Shown: positions 10,675 to 21,286, counted from the first letter of the stretch. The stretch: 64,000 nt of DNA from Limnephilus marmoratus (GCA_917880885.1 OU862916.1:54596831-54660830), one strand, 5' to 3'. Translations and numbers: made by a program. The notes: generated from the sequence alone by a model not told the origin.

Positions 10675-11639
10675 GCTAAGCAGACTTTCCATGATGTCTT
10701 ATACACAATGGTTGCATTGCGCATAGTAAATCTTGCGTAAGAGCTAATATAAGCACGACCCGCAAAACTGCTGTTTTCGATGCAATGTTTAGATCATTTC
10801 TATTTTATTTATTACAAAATAAAATTATGTTTTAAATAAATAATATGTTGTTCTATACGTCGCGTCGGGGGGTGACCATGTGTTAAAGTGTTTAAAACAA
10901 TTGCATTAAAAAATATTTACAGAACCTCTAAAAATGGCTTAAAGTTCGATTATATCCTTTGATTGTAAATACACGAGAGTTAAAAAAATATTCAAAAGTT
11001 TTAAACTACTTATTAACCACTGTTATTGTTTAAAATACCTTACTTCACAACCTTACTTTATCAGGATTTACTAAAACTAATTACAACAAAAGACAGACTA
11101 TGATACATAAAAGATGTCATTGATAGGCGGGAGTGGGGGGGGGGGGTTAATGGAGCGTAATTTACAAAAGGAACAAAACGACTATCCTGTAGAACAATGC
11201 TGGATGTGCCATTTTGTAGTTTGCAGTAAAATTATTTTGAAGTAAATTTTTATTGTTTTTAACACCAAGAAATGACATGTATTGTTTTGATTTGTTGCGT
11301 TTCATTCAAAATTCCGGAAACACAGACGTTTTAGCAGATCCGACATTTGGGACCGTCAAAATTTAATAACTGGTCATTTAAAAATATGTTTTGTTTATTT
11401 TACATCATCGTCATCTTTACACTCGTTCTAATCCAATTTAAAATTTGTAATCATGGTGAAATACAGTTTTTTAACCGGAAACTTAAAGTCCAATTAGCCA
11501 AATATTTAAATCACGAAACACGTCCAAAACGCTTTTCTTGTTTTCTTCTTTATTCTATGGCGCTTTACAATTATAATTATTACATCGGCTCCCATTACAA
11601 AGTGTTGAACACCTATTTAACATCAACTTGATCTGTTGA
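10675..11639. other. Spacer, nothing recognised
   Basis: AT-rich; an 11-base G run lies near 11137. A 94-codon plus-strand frame at 11347-11631 begins with a hydrophobic stretch rich in F, I and L, but AT-rich DNA produces such frames readily, so I do not call it. Confidence 0.4.
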
Positions 11640-11659
11640 AGATGATTAAATCCAATAAT

Positions 11660-11905
11660 TATTCAGCTCCACGCAGTGTCTCTGATTAGCTTGCCTGGTT
11701 AAATGTGGGCACAGTGCCCCTAATGGCCGGCCTGCCACTGTTGCCCCTCTCCGCCTCTCCCGGCACAACGAGTTGTTCAATTAGCAATTAACCGTCCGCG
11801 AAATTCGCATTTTTGTAATTGCGCACTAAAAGTTCTGCACACGTAGCTCGTGCTCACTGCTCAGTGCCCCGCCGTGGCCGGGTCAAGTATTAACCCCCTG
11901 TTAAA
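11660..11905. promoter_or_regulatory. GC-richer non-repetitive block with homeodomain-type sites
   Basis: This block stands out from the AT-rich repeats. It contains TCTGATTAGC, CAATTAGCAATTAAC and TTGTAATTGCGCAC, each with ATTA/TAAT homeodomain cores, between GC-rich segments. No coding frame is open across it and no copy was found elsewhere in the window. A cis-regulatory element is possible but unproven. Confidence 0.25.
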
Positions 11906-12147
11906 AAGCTGAGATGCGTTTTCGGCATTTTTTATAATTAGTTCATGAATAAAATGTTCGTTATGTGATGTTTCGCTTGCTCCCGAAATGAGTAAATAAT
12001 ACTTATTTCCATAATGAGCAACTTGTATGATTTTTTTCGGCTTAGGAAGGTTGTTTTTAAAATCGTTCAGTTTATTTTAAAAGTTTTTAATCCTATTTTC
12101 GAAACGAAAACATAAATTTTTTTATGTCGTATACACTTTCGTTTTGT

Positions 12148-12290
12148 ATTTTTGGGGTGTTATGCCGTGTTGCGCTATCTCCTTCTTTAGCCACATCTGC
12201 CCTGATGGTGGACATTGTAACACTGTCCAAAACGTTGGCTAAAAAAGGAGGTAGCGCAACACGGTATAATACCCCAAAAATAAATTCTTA
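12148..12290 (+). repeat. Fold-back repeat with degenerate hammerhead core (copy a)
   Basis: Arms 12148-12192 and 12237-12290 are near-perfect inverted repeats (…TGTTGCGCTATCTCCTTC / GGAGGTAGCGCAACACGG…). The loop reads ACATCTGCC, CTGATGG, a GGACA/TGTCC-type stem, then CAAAACG. Compared with copies at 39637 and 59363, the hammerhead core is damaged at two positions (CTGATGA to CTGATGG, CGAAA to CAAAA), so this copy is predicted inactive. It keeps the 3' strand of stem I, ACATCTGCC. Confidence 0.65.
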
Positions 12291-12659
12291 TCATACTATA
12301 TCACATACATTTTAATGGGTATGTTTATATAGTTTTAACAGCCATTTAATTTTGTAGAAGACCATATGAACTCTTTTTTGCTAAAGGTACACTTCTCAAA
12401 TTATGCAACTTAAGTGGAGTAATATTATATTTTTAATTTCAATTTAACCAAAGTACGCTAGCTGAAATCATCAATTGTACAAAATATCCATTTTCAAAAT
12501 GTCAGTCATTAAAAACAGTTTTTTTTTTAAATTATGACAGCAAGAGCTAAAAACCCGCGCATTTGTTTAATTTATTAAAAATTTAAATAAACTTTCTAGT
12601 TGAACCGTTTTTCTTAGATGAAAAATCTATTCACTTCATCGATATCCATGATTTTAAAG
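12291..12659. other. Spacer, nothing recognised
   Basis: AT-rich, no motif. Confidence 0.4.
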
Positions 12660-13215
12660 GATGTACGTAACTTACTTCAACCAGTGATTCCGGACAGCAA
12701 CAAAATCTAATTAAAATTTTGGTCTTCGGTGACTTTTTAAAGCCCAAGAAAGACATGGCAAGACCAAGTGAATCAGATACTTGAGTCGGGCCATGTCAAG
12801 AGTCAGAATAATAGAAAAGAATGTATGAGACGTTGTATGAATGTAAACGAGGCAAGGAATGTGTGCCAAGACCGGGATGTTTGGCGGTCTGTCCTCTCTG
12901 CCTACCCCTGCGGGGAAACGGCGTGATGGTTAGTTAGTTAGTTAGTTAGTTGGTGACTTTTTTATGTGTTTGTTTCAATTTTTTATCTCCAAAACCAAAC
13001 AGAAACAAATTTATTTTACATGTCATTTAATCAGCTCAGTAACCATCCAACCCTTCTCCCCAATCCCACCTGTCCAATACCTGCTGATTTTAAATGTTTT
13101 AAGTTGAAAGAAAAAATGTCACCGGAAAATTTCATTTACATTTTTACTACCAAATAATGTCAGGAATCACTGGTTAATAAAGGTAAGTCTAGTATGTCCG
13201 TTAACGCCCTGTATA
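12660..13215. mobile_element. MITE family H, split by a LINE insertion
   Basis: The left arm (ACTTACTTCAACCAGTGATTCC, then TTTTGGTCTTCGGTGAC) and the right arm (GTCACCGGAAAATTTCA, then GGAATCACTGGTTAATAAAG and GTTAACGCCCTGTATA) are long inverted repeats. Copies are at 30118-30496 (complete) and 26582-26700 (left arm only). The terminus reads TACAGGG…GTTAA. The element is interrupted by the LINE fragment at 12739-12951. Class II origin is inferred; superfamily unknown. Confidence 0.7.
12739..12951 (+). mobile_element. LINE 3' fragment with (GTTA)n tail and 11-bp target duplication
   Basis: The plus-strand frame encodes KTWQDQVNQILESGHVKSQ, CMRRCMNVNEARNVCQDRDV and WRSVLSAYPCGETA before TGA. 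This is the intact version of the C-terminus seen at 9761-10165. It is followed by five to six GTTA units and flanked by GGTGACTTTTT (12728-12738 and 12952-12962). The insertion landed inside MITE H. Confidence 0.85.
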
Positions 13216-13402
13216 GATTCACTGAATATATTTTTGTAACCCAATTAAAAATAAATGCAAGAGTCTCATTGCTCAAGTGTTGATACGTACGCCATTTATT
13301 CACCATACCTTCAGATAATTTAAGACAAGTTGATTTATTTCTGTGGCGTTTTGGTAGAGCGCTTTCCCGGATTTTGGGTGCTTTATGTTTGGCGCCAGAC
13401 AT
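13216..13402 (-). pseudogene. N-terminal ORF fragment cut by MITE H; unknown
   Basis: On the minus strand a frame from ATG at 13402 encodes a basic start (MSGAKHKAPKIRESALPKRH) followed by CLKLSEGMVNKWRTYQHLSN. It then runs into the right terminus of MITE H near 13213, so the last residues of the open frame are MITE sequence. The basic head plus KLSEGMVNKW recalls N-termini of repeated arthropod transposon-encoded proteins, but I cannot name the family. Confidence 0.3.
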
Positions 13403-13679
13403 TTTAACGAACAGAAAAACTGGTTTTATATCTTTTTTATGCCTAATTATTGAATATGCGCTTTAAACATTTAGCTCTAGTTTTCGGAAGGTTGATGGAT
13501 TTATTTTGATACGTTTGATAGCATTTTATCGGGGAACTATAAAAGTATACGGGAGCTAACATCAGGCATTATCTCCAGGAAGATTACTATGAATATTAAA
13601 TGTTTAAGCAAAGTAAGTTTTGTTATCTAGAATATTCCTGTACTTTCGAAAGTTATTAAGGAAAATAGCTTATTTTTGT

Positions 13680-14450
13680 TACATATGAGGGTCCCTTGAA
13701 GAACCCCTTGTTAGGAATGAAGATACAAATTTATCTTCTTTTAGGTCTGTACACTTTTCCCAGTGTTTCTGGCGTCACTTTAACCCCACCAAAAATACGA
13801 TTTGTCAAACTCTTCAAAATGCGCTTCTTTTTCAGCGATAATTTCCTCATCTGAACTGAATTTTTTTCCGAGTCATGTTTTCATGTTGTGGAACAGGAAG
13901 AAGTTGCAAGTTCGGCAGCAATTCGTAGCACAATTCATAAAATTTCTCCACGATAATTCCGGATGAATGTGCTGGTGCGTTATCTGCTTATTGTCCACCG
14001 TGAGCACTCGCGGCACCCTTCGGGCCGAAACCTTTCTCACATATAACTTATCAGGTAAATAATAATTGATTGCCGTTCCGTACGTCACGCCTACGGCCTC
14101 TGCTACTTCACAATTTAGTTCTGTGATCGGTAAGAATCATGCCATGGACCTTTTCAACGATTTCCTCTGCAACCACGATTGCCGGGTGGCCGGACCGTTC
14201 CTTATCAAAAACAGAATTACGATCACTTTTAAATTCGTTGAACCAATACCTCATTGTTATAAATAGTGAAGGATCCCAAGAGACAGCATCCAACTTTGCT
14301 TTTATTTCTTCGCATGTTTTTCCATCTTTGCTCTTTTTCATTTTATCCAGAAACATGCGCGATACAACTGGTTGCCAAATAAAAACTAACCTATGAATCA
14401 GTCTGAAATTTAGTTTGGTGTCGTTTGGCAGGCGCCCTCAGCAATCCTAT
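13680..14450 (-). mobile_element. Internally deleted mariner transposon
   Basis: Minus-strand frames keep the N-terminal helix-turn-helix part (RYWFNEFKSDRNSVFDKERS at 14108-14356), the linker YVRKVSARRVPRVLTVD, a DNAPAHSS-type box with the second catalytic Asp near 13977, the FFLFHNMKT segment and the C-terminal FSSDEEIIAEKEAHFEEFDK region. The part with the first catalytic Asp (TGDE box) is missing between LTVDNK and DNAPAH. There are at least two frameshifts. Terminal repeats could not be placed with confidence. Confidence 0.8.
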
Positions 14451-14863
14451 TTTAAAACACGGAAATTTATTGATCGACCATCGAATATTAAGGCTTCGAG
14501 CCATTTAGTATTCAATCAGCTTTGTTATAGATAGAGTTATCGTTGTTTTTCTTTCAGCTGATTGTAAAATTAATTAAATAGTTGGGAAAAAGTTTATAAT
14601 GTCCGGTATTATAATATCCATTGGTAAACATTTATTTTCTAGATTCTTCGAAACTATGAAGTGCGACTTCTTCCTATTGCATATTTAATTAATCTTACCT
14701 TGGTTTACTATTTCAGTTATTTTGTTCCTGATGTCCCTCATGGTGTAACTTTCTTCTTGGGTTGCACAAATTCTTAATTTTAGTCCGTTTGACGGAAAAA
14801 ACCTCATCTTTGGCAGTTATCAATGAAGGTTGGGTATTTTAGGATACGCTTATATACCTTCAC
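14451..14863. other. Spacer, nothing recognised
   Basis: AT-rich, no motif recognised. Confidence 0.4.
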
Positions 14864-15276
14864 TTTCAATTTGATAGGCGGGGATGGGTACCCACCCGAG
14901 AACCATTCGTTGGATTACCAACACCTCTCCATCGGTCAACGCAAGTGATTCGCTACGCTCAATGACTTGGCAGGGGTGCCCGGGTTCATGGGGGTGAGGT
15001 TTGTCCAGGTCTCGGCGGTTTGGGGAGACCCTTTGACCTCCAGCTGAACTCTCGACCCATCATATTGCACCGCAGGTGGGATGGTTTCATACATCCGACA
15101 CTCCTGGTTGCACACCCGAGATTCCTACCCGCCCCTCACACGTTTTTCCTTACCTTGACTTCCTCTCCTTACCCAAAAAGACCTACCACACAACATCCCC
15201 AAAGATGACATCGGCTCTGAGGGAAATTTATTTCCTCAAAACCTCACACGTGGAGAGGAGATAAACACAAAAAACT
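14864..15276 (+). repeat. Repeat family A, long copy
   Basis: It starts TTTCAATTTGATAGGCGGGG, as do the copies at 40617 and 52884 (TTTGGGAGGCGGG). It continues through ACCAACACCTCTCC, GGGGTGCCCGGGTTCATG, GTGAGGTTTGTCCAGGTC and GACATCGGCTCTGAGGGAAA to CACGTGGAGAGGAG and an A-rich tail. No tRNA-like head is visible. This is one of the longest copies of the family in the window. Confidence 0.7.
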
Positions 15277-15529
15277 AATATTATTGGAATACATATCTCT
15301 TGTTATAATATTTTTTTAAACTTATATCCATCAATGGAATATATCATTGAAGAAGAAGATAATGATTTTCTTTTTTTTCTTCATATTTACGTTTAGATTT
15401 AGGTTAGGTTGGTATTATCTTCTTCTACAACGACAAAAAATATTAACTTCAGCGCTCCGTGTCAATTGGTTTGGAATCAGGCCTTTGAATCCTTGTAGAA
15501 CAATAGGTACCCATCATTCCATATATCAT
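15277..15529. other. Spacer, nothing recognised
   Basis: AT-rich with T-runs; nothing recognised. Confidence 0.4.
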
Positions 15530-16085
15530 CTGACGTAAACCCGTGATGTTTATTCACATTAGACCAAATTTGTCCCAGCTCACATACACAGGTCTCACAT
15601 AAATCATTGTATCTCCCTTACTGTCATGGGGAGAAATATGATCTAAACGGTGTTAGAAAAAGAAAACTCCACGCTTTATATTCAAATCTAAAATTTAACC
15701 GTAAAATAATATAAAAGTCAACTCTATGAAACCAAAGTTTCCTATAACAATTTAAGAAAAATTTATAAAATTTCGAGAATATTTTATTCATTATTTTTTT
15801 ATGAAACAACAAAAACGTGAGAGGTGATAATAACATTTATTATTCATTTGCCTAGTATTTTTTTTCTTTTTTTTTCGTTAACTTTTTTATGTTTGTATCA
15901 AAAATTTTAATTTAAAAAAATATATATTTTTATTTCTAATAATTAGATTTTTAAACGTATTTCATCACCTTTCAGAAATAGTTTATATGTTTCGGATATG
16001 TTCAGAAATATCCCATTTATTTAGTTTTTGTTGGCTGCAGTTATTTGTTCCTCGTAAATGTTTATTTTATGGCTATTGACTTATT
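15530..16085 (-). repeat. Interspersed repeat family D
   Basis: Reverse-oriented relative of 60045-60615 and of the split copy at 31130-33040; a same-orientation copy is at 23640-24185. Shared blocks include tgtatctcccttactgtcatg, AAATATGATCTAAACGGTGTT, the Phe/Lys-rich AT tract in the middle, and TTCAGAAATATCCCATTTAT. The ends seen in other copies (CCTCGGGC…AATTAGCC) suggest short inverted termini, hence a class II origin is likely. Confidence 0.6.
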
Positions 16086-16139
16086 TTAAAGAAAGTTATT
16101 ATCAGACGGACTATCGCTTACACTAACTTGTCTGTCGAT

Positions 16140-16360
16140 TTCGATACCGGGCGTTAACCAGAATCAGCTCTGCTAGACGGGCTGGAGATCTCGACGGGCT
16201 TCTCGGCGGGAGCAGAAGATATAGCTTTTTTTTCTAGCATAATATAACTACATATGTACTCGTAAGTACTCGCGATGTTTCTTTTGTCGGTCCGCTGCGC
16301 ACGAGAGTGTTGAACCCTCGCAGCGACGATGAACCGCGCTGAAGGATTTATCATAAGTTA
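16140..16360 (-). other. GC-rich island; possible minus-strand terminal exon
   Basis: A minus-strand frame reads KKAISSAPAEKPVEISSPSS then RADSG and TAA near 16152. It is preceded by a possible acceptor (tatgctag|a). GC content and codon choice contrast with the AT-rich flanks. The short Pro/Ser/Ala/Glu-rich tail has no diagnostic domain. It could be the last exon of a gene on the other strand or a non-coding GC-rich element. Confidence 0.22.
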
Positions 16361-17104
16361 CCCATTAAAGGTAATGTTATAAAAACCTGCCGATAAGTGC
16401 TACACTGTTTGAATTTATAATTAATTAGGTTACTATCGTTTTGTGGAAATGTCGCTTACGCATGAAGTTGCGTAGAATTTTTGCGGGTGATCTCGATTTC
16501 TATTTGAGTCATGGATCGTTATTCTGATTCGAATTACCTCACTCACCTGATAAGTGAAAACAAAATTATTATCAATTTACTTTACGCGTTGGACTATAAT
16601 CATATTAAATACTCGTAAGAAGTTGAAAACTTTGTGTGTGTTCCACCAATAACTCCCCAACGGTGAGTTTTGGTATCGTGAAATTCGTTCAGATTTTTCA
16701 TTTTGGTGAATGTAGGCCAACGCAATTATGTTTACATTGCTACGTCACGTCCATCATGATCTACGGAGCTTTAATTTGTTTTTCCTGTAAAGTAATAAAT
16801 AATACGCAATAATAAATAAATAAAATCTCTTCTTGAATTTTCAATTTATTGTTCAGCGGAAAAGGATTTTTTACAAAAACAGTTAAAATAATATAAAATG
16901 AGAACGTTTGTTCTTTCTTTCGGGTTTTTTCTTTCTTTAAAGCATCAACAATTTGTTTTCAGTGATAGATAGATATTTTAAGGGATTGCGAAATCAATAC
17001 GCACGACTATCAAAATAACTGGCGAATCCGGGTTGTAACAAAATAGTATTTGATAATCTTTGAATTGATAGCCTTTGAATTCGATAATCCTGAATACAAC
17101 TTGT
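16361..17104. other. Spacer, nothing recognised
   Basis: AT-rich, no motif recognised. Confidence 0.4.
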
Positions 17105-17557
17105 CAACAAATTGCCTTCTTGCGGACTTCCCGCATCCTTGTGTTCGTGGATTGCCTGGAGAGGTCGATTCAGAGGTAGCCTCTTCCTCACAACTCTTCC
17201 TCACAATCGATAAATGCTGGCGTCCCACTGGGATCGGTTCTGTCTCCGACTTGTCTCCTGCACACCAACGACCTTTTGTCATGTGCACAAATTCATTTTT
17301 ACTCGGATGACAGTACAGTCCATGATTGCTTTTTGTTTGACAAGCCTCCACATGGCTCACAAACTCCAACGGCTCGGAGGGCTTTGAAGCAAAGAATGGA
17401 CGGTTACCTCGAGAGTGTTTTCTCTTGGGGTAAAAATAAGTTCGTTGAATTCAATGTTTCAAAGACCCAATCATGTCTGATTAAGTCTAAAAGGGATCGA
17501 AATGAAAATCTAGTCTCCTTCAACGGAAACATTCTTCTGAATCAATCAATTCAATAA
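17105..17557 (+). mobile_element. LINE reverse-transcriptase fragment with YSDD box
   Basis: The plus-strand frame contains INAGVPLGSVLSP, LLHTNDLLSCAQIHFYSDDS and WGKNKFVEFNVSKTQSCL. This is RT motif 4 (GVPQGSVLSP), followed by the catalytic F/YxDD box (here YSDD) and the downstream KT motif of Jockey-like elements. A stop upstream (in the RSIQR region) and the abrupt start show 5' truncation and decay. It ends in TAA near 17557. Confidence 0.8.
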
Positions 17558-17660
17558 AACTGAAATAATCACAGAACTTGAATAGAACTTTCACGGAACG
17601 TGAAAATTAACTTCAAATATTTGATGATTGATGAGTTGTTAAAATTTTTTGAAACAACCC
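17558..17660. repeat. Repeat shared with 45655-45750
   Basis: AATAATCACAGAACTTGAAT, AATATTTGATGA and GAAACAACCCATCCT occur in the same order in both places. At 17558 the repeat directly follows the LINE fragment, so it may be that LINE's 3' UTR. Confidence 0.55.
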
Positions 17661-18534
17661 ATCCTAAGTGGGGTTGTTCATTTCTGCTTACTCTTTGGAG
17701 ATAACCATCAAAATTCGATTTTTCTCTTTTTATTATATACTCTTGTATCTCGTGACTTTTACCAGGATCTTGAACCATGTTTTCTTTTCACATTCACGTT
17801 TTAACATAATCCTTCATTAAAACGGTTTATGGGTCGTTTCTCGTTTGCATCCCCTAAAAATTTTAATATTATTGTTGTTTTTTTGATGTTTGTAATAAAT
17901 ATGTAGTCAATATAATGAAATTTATGACCCGGAAGCAAGTCACCCAAATTCTTCATAATCATGCAAGGAAAAATTGAATTGTTTAATTTCTAAAATTAGA
18001 CTTCTTACTTGCCTACCCGTGAAAATAATTCACGCTCGCAAACTTCAGGGGTGTGAATGTTTCACAGCTCACAGCCCATCAAAAAAAAATTGTCCGGTAG
18101 AAGTAACAACTGATTTTGGATATTTTGGATAATTCCACAAATAACAATATTTTTCGCAGAAGCTCTAGTTCTTCACATGGATACATCTTGACAAACTTTT
18201 GCACTCAGAGAAAGAAATTAATGAAATAATGAGGTTTTCAGAGCAATGTTTTAATATGTTATCTGAAATTTTAAAAAACTATATAGCGGATTAAGGACAC
18301 TAGATATTTCCAATCGTAAAAAAACATTTCTACTGCCTGAGGATTACACTGCTAAAATCAATGCCTAATCACCATTATAACATTAAATTTAATTTTTTAA
18401 CCCTTTTTTGAAGTGAAACTTCTTTAGCCCCGCTAGTGATTTGAAATTCGGATGAAACGGAAATGCGTCACTAAAATTTATTATTTGGCGGGTCCTCGGT
18501 TCTATTATAATGCGGTAAATTTGCGCTTCGGCGC
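17661..18534. other. Spacer, nothing recognised
   Basis: AT-rich, no motif recognised. Confidence 0.4.
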
Positions 18535-18640
18535 CTGAATCCGATAGCGCAGCGAGTAAGGCGCTTGACAAGTCTCAGCGGCCAGAGAGACTGATATCCA
18601 GCAAACAGATGTTTGAATCCTACGAAATCCAAAAAAAAAG
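18535..18640 (+). repeat. tRNA-derived SINE head, diverged
   Basis: GATAGCGCAGCGAGTAAGGC resembles a pol III A box region and GTTTGAATCC a B box, about 55 bases apart. The sequence ends in an A run at 18629. It does not fold as a complete tRNA, so a short SINE remnant is more likely than a tRNA gene. Confidence 0.45.
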
Positions 18641-18796
18641 AAACATTTTTATTTTTGTGAAATCAATATCCAGTCTTCAAACCACTTTAAAATAAACAGA
18701 CAAAAGAAAAGAAAGCGACGTCTGGCTACTTTCTAGTTTCACTTCTATTGCGTATGAATTGCACATTCTGAATTTTAAAACATTTTTATATCATAA

Positions 18797-19231
18797 TCTT
18801 TATATATAAATTTGTGTTTCTTTGTCCATTATGCGTTTCTAAACCATTCATCGGATTGCGATGAAACTTTGGTGATTTGTTGTGAACATGCCCGCGAAGG
18901 TTTCGTATTTATAGTGGTGAGCTCTGGCGTTATGAAATTATTTACTGCACCATTCATCTGATTTCGATGATACTTTAGTGAGTTGTTGTGCGCACGCCCG
19001 CAAAGGTTTTGTTACAATAGGTGGCGCGCAAGTTGTTTGAAAAATGAGTGTATTTTGTATAGTTTTGCGGCATGGAGGAAAGAAGGAAGGGAGCTGGGAA
19101 TCAGGGCGGGGGGGGAACACGGGAGGGGAACGGGTGCTGGAACGGGGACGCATGGGAAAGGATATGCAAGGAGAAATAATTTCTTTCTTTACTCGTTTGT
19201 GGCATTGCAAAGCATGTCAGGCACTCTCTAG
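18797..19231 (+). mobile_element. Non-autonomous Helitron with purine-rich core
   Basis: It begins A|TCTTTATATATAAATTTGTG and ends GCACTCTCTAG|T, consistent with Helitron A/T insertion and 3' CTAG. It carries the common 5' text CCATTCATCGGATTGCGATG (and a second, similar one), GGTGGCGCGCAAGTTGTTTG, then a G/A-only stretch at 19075-19160, and the shared 3' text GGCATTGCAAAGCATGTC. Related copies lie at 5754, 42509, 47056 and 48115. Confidence 0.75.
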
Positions 19232-19794
19232 TATAATAATATATAACAGTAGGCACCTTTAATATATTTGAACTTTTTAAACTTTTATTTTACTTTTTTT
19301 GATTATTTCTTAAGAATGTTTTTCCCTGGGGAAAATAATTTCCCTCGACGACTATTTCATCTTTGACGATGCTGTGTGGGGGAAATTTTTGAGAAAGGAG
19401 TGAAATCTTCACTTTTCTAAAACGAGGGGTTTTGTACCCAGATTTAGGTATGTATAAACCGATCGCCGAAAATTGTCTTTTTATTTGAACCTTTACGTGA
19501 ATTTTAACTTTCTCCTGAAGTTTTGCTGTATGAATGTGAAACTCAGTATAACCTGTATATTTTAGAAGTTATTATCATTTGACGTGTTATTTTTGATTGT
19601 ATAATTTAAAATAACGCAAACCTTCCGAGTAGAAATAATATCGGTTTTAAATTTATGCGGAATACGGTATGCATAATACACAATACACAACCTTTCGATA
19701 TTCGATATACAGTAAAAATAACCGGAACTAAATTATTCGTATTCATACCTAGACAGTAATAATTGAATCCTTATTTTATAATAATTATTATTAC
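19232..19794. other. Spacer, nothing recognised
   Basis: AT-rich, no motif recognised. Confidence 0.4.
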
Positions 19795-20520
19795 GAGGAA
19801 CGGCTGCGCGGCCCTTTTTACACATAACTTCATTTTGGATTTGAGGACAAATTGAATATTTTTTTTTTCAATTAATTAAATGAAGACAATATTAGCAAAA
19901 CTCAATCGAAAATCAGGAAAGGGGTCTTCCATTAATCACGTGATGATTTTTTAGCAACTTTTTAACCCCCCCCCCCCCCCCCCCTGGTGATCCGTGGTGA
20001 GGTTTTAGACTAAACCCCCCCCCCCCACCCCCGAAATCACTATTTTTTTTAGTACAAAGTATTTTGAGATTTTCAGAATATTGTCACGAAAAATAAATAC
20101 ACGTGATTTTTCCGAACCCCCCCCCCCTTTCGAACCTCACGTGATTAATGGACGACCCCAAACAGGAAAATCGGAAACATATATATTGTCTTCATTTAAT
20201 TAATTATTACAATTTGAGGTTTTGAGTTAAAATAAAAATAAACCATTATTTTTTAATCAAAAGATGTCACAAATATCTAGTAGGAATATCTGCTATTACA
20301 TGTATAGATGCTTCTAAAATCATGGAAAATTGATTTCTTTAATTGCCTATATTTTATAATTTAAAACACAAATAAATAATAATTATAATAATAGCGCATA
20401 TTCCTACTAGATATTTGCTTTATCTTTTGATTTAAAAATATTATTTAATTTGTTTGGATATCTTGGCCTCAAATCCAAAATTAAGTTTTGGATGAAATAT
20501 TGATCGCTCAGCAGTTCCTC
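19795..20520. mobile_element. Fold-back element family C (GAGGAACGGCTGCGCGG ends)
   Basis: The left end GAGGAACGGCTGCGCGG and the right end CTCAGCAGTTCCTC, followed by TTAA, are inverted. Inversion continues inward: ATTTTGGATTTGAGG against CCTCAAATCCAAAATTAAG, and the GAAGACAATATT region against AATATATTGTCTTC. So the whole element is one long imperfect palindrome. It is interrupted by a poly(C) MITE (19921-20159). The most complete sister is 41044-41736, flanked by TTAA on both sides. Confidence 0.7.
19921..20159. mobile_element. Poly(C)-bearing palindromic MITE
   Basis: The ends GGGGTCTTCCATTAATCACG and CGTGATTAATGGACGACCCC are inverted repeats. The interior holds a 19-base C run (19966-19984) and two more C runs. 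It sits in the middle of fold-back element C. No protein. The superfamily cannot be assigned without the target duplication, which is ambiguous here. Confidence 0.75.
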
Positions 20521-20524
20521 TTAA

Positions 20525-21286
20525 CTTTATTTATTTATTTACGTTGCATCAGGACAGAAGCAGATTGCAGTTGAAAACTATTATCTATATCTTGTTATCC
20601 TAAGTTTACGTTGTGCATCGCCACACACACATGAAGTTTCAAGTATCCCCTACTTTTGAGAACGTTGTTAAACTGAAGGAGAAATTAAGAGAATGATTGG
20701 GAAACACCTCGGTATTCACATCCGGTCTAAACATGGGTTTAAGAGGAAATACTAGCTGCGTTTTTCCATACAAACGTATTCCCCGTTTATCTCTCTGGAT
20801 TTTGACCCTAGAGCAAAATTTTTTTTTACATAATATAGATATCGACCACTAGCGTGTCGGTACGTTTTGCTTTTTTTGATAATTTACTTCTTTTAGAAGT
20901 TAGGACCTTCCAAAAATGAATAAAATTGCCTAATTTAAACGCCGTCAAAAAACGTTCAGTATACAAACTAAACAATGTATTTTGAAAAAAAACAAAACGT
21001 ACCGACATAGAATATTTTCTTTTAATACAGTTAGTGAAAAAAAAATTTAAAATCGGTCCAGTTTTGGAGAAGAAAAATGGGGAATACAAAACATCGATTT
21101 CGAAGATTTTATTTAGGTATTTTCGGCCCGACGTGCAGGTGTCCCTTTCGCTCAGTTCTCCTGGGGGGGCCGGGGAACGAGGGTGTTGACAAATACATAT
21201 AAAGCGAAGTAGTGATGTAACGAATTTTATCGGTAGACTAGTGTTGTCCTTGCCCGAGTAATCGATATTTTTTATTCGTTTTTTTT
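20525..21286. other. Spacer with a LINE-like (TTTA)n tail and a 14-bp inverted repeat
   Basis: TTTATTTATTTATTTACGTTGC at 20528, split around 20545, resembles a LINE tail. GTCGGTACGTTTTG (about 20857) and CAAAACGTACCGAC (about 20993) are inverted, which may mark a small element. No gene recognised. Confidence 0.4.

Noticed and set aside
11347..11631. 94-codon frame with hydrophobic start
   Set aside because: Hydrophobic composition is expected from AT-rich DNA; no signal peptide pattern with a cleavage site, no similarity recognised.
18938..19262. Frames of 70-90 codons around 19.1 kb
   Set aside because: Same cause: purine-rich Helitron core.
20826..21089. 87-codon minus-strand Phe/Lys-rich frame
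   Set aside because: Composition reflects AT-rich DNA; overlaps a small inverted repeat.
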